Shown here one piece after another: positions 4,628-6,562 of a DNA stretch of 6,562 nucleotides. Every line of letters starts with the position of its first letter. Within the stretch, counting starts at the first letter, position 1. The stretch spans positions 1-6,562 of the forward strand of contig JAQVWW010000075.1 in NCBI GenBank assembly GCA_028709505.1, in the 5' to 3' direction. The position numbers and the translations under genes were made by a program. The stretch is from Eubacteriales bacterium (GTDB lineage Bacteria > Bacillota > Clostridia > Christensenellales > UMGS416). The notes under the pieces were generated by a model. It had not been told where the DNA came from and searched no databases. It was given only the letters and a program-made list of their open reading frames with translations.

Positions 4628-6562
4628 TTACAGCTTCTCCAGCGGCGCCACGCTCTCCATCAGCTCTTTGATGCCCATGCCCTCAAAAGCAATGGTAAAG
4701 ATGCGCCTTTCGCCGCGCTGATCCACCTTAATGATGGTACCCCGGCCAAACTTGCCGTGGCGAACCTTATCGCCTGTCTTGAGGCCACTGGAGGGCTTAG
4801 GCTTCTTTGGCGCGGCGATAAACCCGGGCTTAAACGCGCCGGTAGGTTTGGCGGCGCGGGCCGCTTTGCTGCGCGCGCCAAAAATGCGGCCCTGGGCGGC
4901 GGCATAGTGCGCCCGTGCGTCTTCTTCGGCATGGTGCACGCAGTCGGTGGGAATCTCCTGCAAAAAGCGCGACACAGGATAGCCGCGCACCTCGCCATAG
5001 AGCAGCCGCGACTGGCAGTGCACCAGATAGAGCCGCTGCCGAGCGCGGGTGATGCCCACGTAGCACAGCCGGCGCTCCTCCTCCAGCTTGTCGTAATCGT
5101 CCAACGCACGGCTGGTGGGGAAAATGCCGTCCTCCATGCCCACGATGAACACCACCGGAAACTCCAGGCCCTTGGCCGAGTGCAGCGTCATCAGCGTGAC
5201 GGTGCCGCGCGTCTCGTCCAGCGCGTCTACGTCGGCCACCAGCGCCACATTTTCCAAAAAGTTGGCCAGCTGCGCGTCGTCGTTGTTCTGCATAAACTCG
5301 GCCGCCGCCGAGCGGAATTCCTTCAGGTTCTCCAGCCGCTCCTGTGAATCATCGTCTTCGGACAGGCGATACAGGCCCTCGTATCCGGTATCTACCAGCA
5401 CCGCGTCGATGAACTCCAACAGATTCTTATGCGGAATCTGCTGCTGAAGGCCTTGCAGCGTCGTGGTAAACACGTGCACGCTGGAGGCGATGCGCGGCGT
5501 TTGATCGCGGATAAGGTCCCTATCGCACAGCGCGTCCCACAGCGAGATGCCGCGTCGCTCGGCCTCCCCCTCCAGCTTGGCGATGGACGCGACGCCGATG
5601 CCGCGCTTGGGTACGTTGATGATGCGCTTAAGGGCCACCGTGTCCAGCGGGTTGGCCAGCACGCGCAGATAAGCCAGTGTGTCGCGGATCTCGCGCCGGT
5701 CGTAAAAGCGCATGCCGCCGTATACCTGATAGGGTACGCCGGTCAGCACCAGCGCGTCTTCGATGGCGCGGGCCTGGGCGTTGGTTCGGTATAGTATGGC
5801 AAAGTCCGCATAGGAATATTCGCCTAAAAGCCCGGCCATCGTGCGCAGGCAGAACTGCGCCTCGTCCTTTTCATTGTGCGCCTGATAGACGCACACCTTC
5901 TCGCCGCCCTCCTGTGCGGTCCACAGGCGTTTTTGCTTGCGGGCCGTGTTGTGGGCGATGACGCCGTTGGCGGCGTCCAGTATCCGCGCGGTGGAGCGAT
6001 AGTTCTGCTCCAGCCGGATGACGGTGGCGTCGGAAAAATCCTTTTCAAAGTCCAATATGTTGCGGATATCGGCGCCGCGCCAGCCGTAGATGGACTGGTC
6101 GTCGTCACCCACCACGCAGATGTTGCGGTGGTAGGCCGCCAATAATTGCACCAGCATGTACTGGGCTTTGTTGGTGTCCTGATACTCGTCCACGTGAATA
6201 TACCGAAACCTCTGCTGATAGTAGGCCAGTATCTGGGGACGCTGGCTGAACAGCTCCAGCGTCTTGGTCAGCAGATCGTCAAAATCCAGCGCGTTGCTGT
6301 TCCTAAGCTGTGCGTCGTAGCGCTTATAAATCTCGGCGGCCCAGGCCCCCATCTGATCGTCGCTTTCGTCGAGCACTTCGGCGGCGGTAAGCATCCGGTT
6401 CTTGGCGTCGCTGATGCGTGAGCGCACGACTCGGGCCGGGCACTGCTTTTCGCTTAAGCCCATCTGGGCGATACAGCCCTTAATGACGCTCATCGAATCG
6501 TCGTCGTCATAGATGGAGAACCAGCGCGTATAGCCCAGTTCGGCTATATGGCTGCGCAGCAG
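4628..6562 (-). CDS. pcrA: ATP-dependent DNA helicase PcrA (UvrD family), N-terminus beyond window
   Basis: A superfamily 1A 3'-5' helicase for repair, plasmid replication and clearing recombinase or RNA polymerase from DNA. The frame stays open to the right edge. ATG 6491-6493 is not the start, because the 23 codons before it continue the family alignment. The visible 644 residues lack roughly the first 100, including Walker A. Visible motifs, counted from the window edge: DEYQDTNKAQY (II, 125-135), VVGDDDQSIYGWRGAD (III, 150-165), LEQNYRS (IV, 184-190), GGMRFYDRREIRD (282-294), INVPKRGIG (315-323), TLHSAKGLEF (V, 459-468) and VGITRARQRLYL (VI, 502-513). A basic, low-complexity linker (about 550-592) leads to a C-terminal Tudor-like domain (593-644: GDKVRHGKFGRGT), the known RNA polymerase contact in PcrA. 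It lies just upstream of ligA and is probably cotranscribed. PcrA is preferred over UvrD because of the Gram-positive context and the LigA partner. Confidence 0.95.
   Translation of the reverse strand: MLRSHIAELGYTRWFSIYDDDDSMSVIKGCIAQMGLSEKQCPARVVRSRISDAKNRMLTAAEVLDESDDQMGAWAAEIYKRYDAQLRNSNALDFDDLLTKTLELFSQRPQILAYYQQRFRYIHVDEYQDTNKAQYMLVQLLAAYHRNICVVGDDDQSIYGWRGADIRNILDFEKDFSDATVIRLEQNYRSTARILDAANGVIAHNTARKQKRLWTAQEGGEKVCVYQAHNEKDEAQFCLRTMAGLLGEYSYADFAILYRTNAQARAIEDALVLTGVPYQVYGGMRFYDRREIRDTLAYLRVLANPLDTVALKRIINVPKRGIGVASIAKLEGEAERRGISLWDALCDRDLIRDQTPRIASSVHVFTTTLQGLQQQIPHKNLLEFIDAVLVDTGYEGLYRLSEDDDSQERLENLKEFRSAAAEFMQNNDDAQLANFLENVALVADVDALDETRGTVTLMTLHSAKGLEFPVVFIVGMEDGIFPTSRALDDYDKLEEERRLCYVGITRARQRLYLVHCQSRLLYGEVRGYPVSRFLQEIPTDCVHHAEEDARAHYAAAQGRIFGARSKAARAAKPTGAFKPGFIAAPKKPKPSSGLKTGDKVRHGKFGRGTIIKVDQRGERRIFTIAFEGMGIKELMESVAPLEKL

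Noticed and set aside
4520..5347. 275-codon plus-strand frame, with other long plus-strand frames across 3246-4150 and 5429-5794
   Set aside because: These are shadows of pcrA and ligA caused by high GC and few stop codons; the minus-strand frames carry all the helicase and ligase motifs.
6491..6493. ATG at 6493 as the true start of pcrA
   Set aside because: The upstream codons to the window edge stay in frame and read LLRSHIAELGYTRWFSIYDD, matching the PcrA segment before this point, and Walker A must lie further upstream.

Overview
The window looks like a fragment of a Firmicutes (Clostridia-like) chromosome. The evidence is the adjacent pcrA-ligA pair (a familiar Gram-positive arrangement), strong AGGAGG-type ribosome binding sites, a Crp-family regulator with a clostridial-style recognition helix, and split half-size permeases. 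The exact lineage cannot be read from the sequence. Two compositional blocks are visible. Bases 1 to about 2455 are AT-richer with mixed third codon positions. Bases about 2580 to 6562 are GC-rich with G/C-dominated third positions. A tRNA-Ala gene sits at the junction.

Left block: a minus-strand operon runs cupin-like small protein (1016-1330), half-permease A (509-991), half-permease B (1-512, cut by the left edge). The two permease genes overlap by four bases (ATGA). Divergently, on the plus strand, lies a Crp/Fnr-family regulator whose best start is GTG at 1448. The 117-base divergent region holds a perfect 14-bp palindrome (1398-1411). It overlaps the likely -35 of the regulator gene and is centred about 42 bases upstream of the likely start point of the operon. 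This layout would fit autorepression plus class II activation of the cupin-permease operon, but it is an inference.

Middle: 2102-2400 holds no convincing gene. It has an 18-bp direct repeat, three ATGAAAC repeats and a 9-bp hairpin, possibly the relic of a mobile element. A long hairpin at 2405-2453 followed by T-rich sequence terminates tRNA-Ala (anticodon CGC, encoded CCA), which has its own promoter at 2550-2577.

Right block: on the minus strand, pcrA (UvrD/PcrA helicase, N-terminus beyond the right edge) is followed after 17 bases by ligA (NAD+-dependent DNA ligase). Together they form a DNA repair and replication operon. The ligase keeps its catalytic and zinc-binding residues but deviates from consensus at several other conserved positions.
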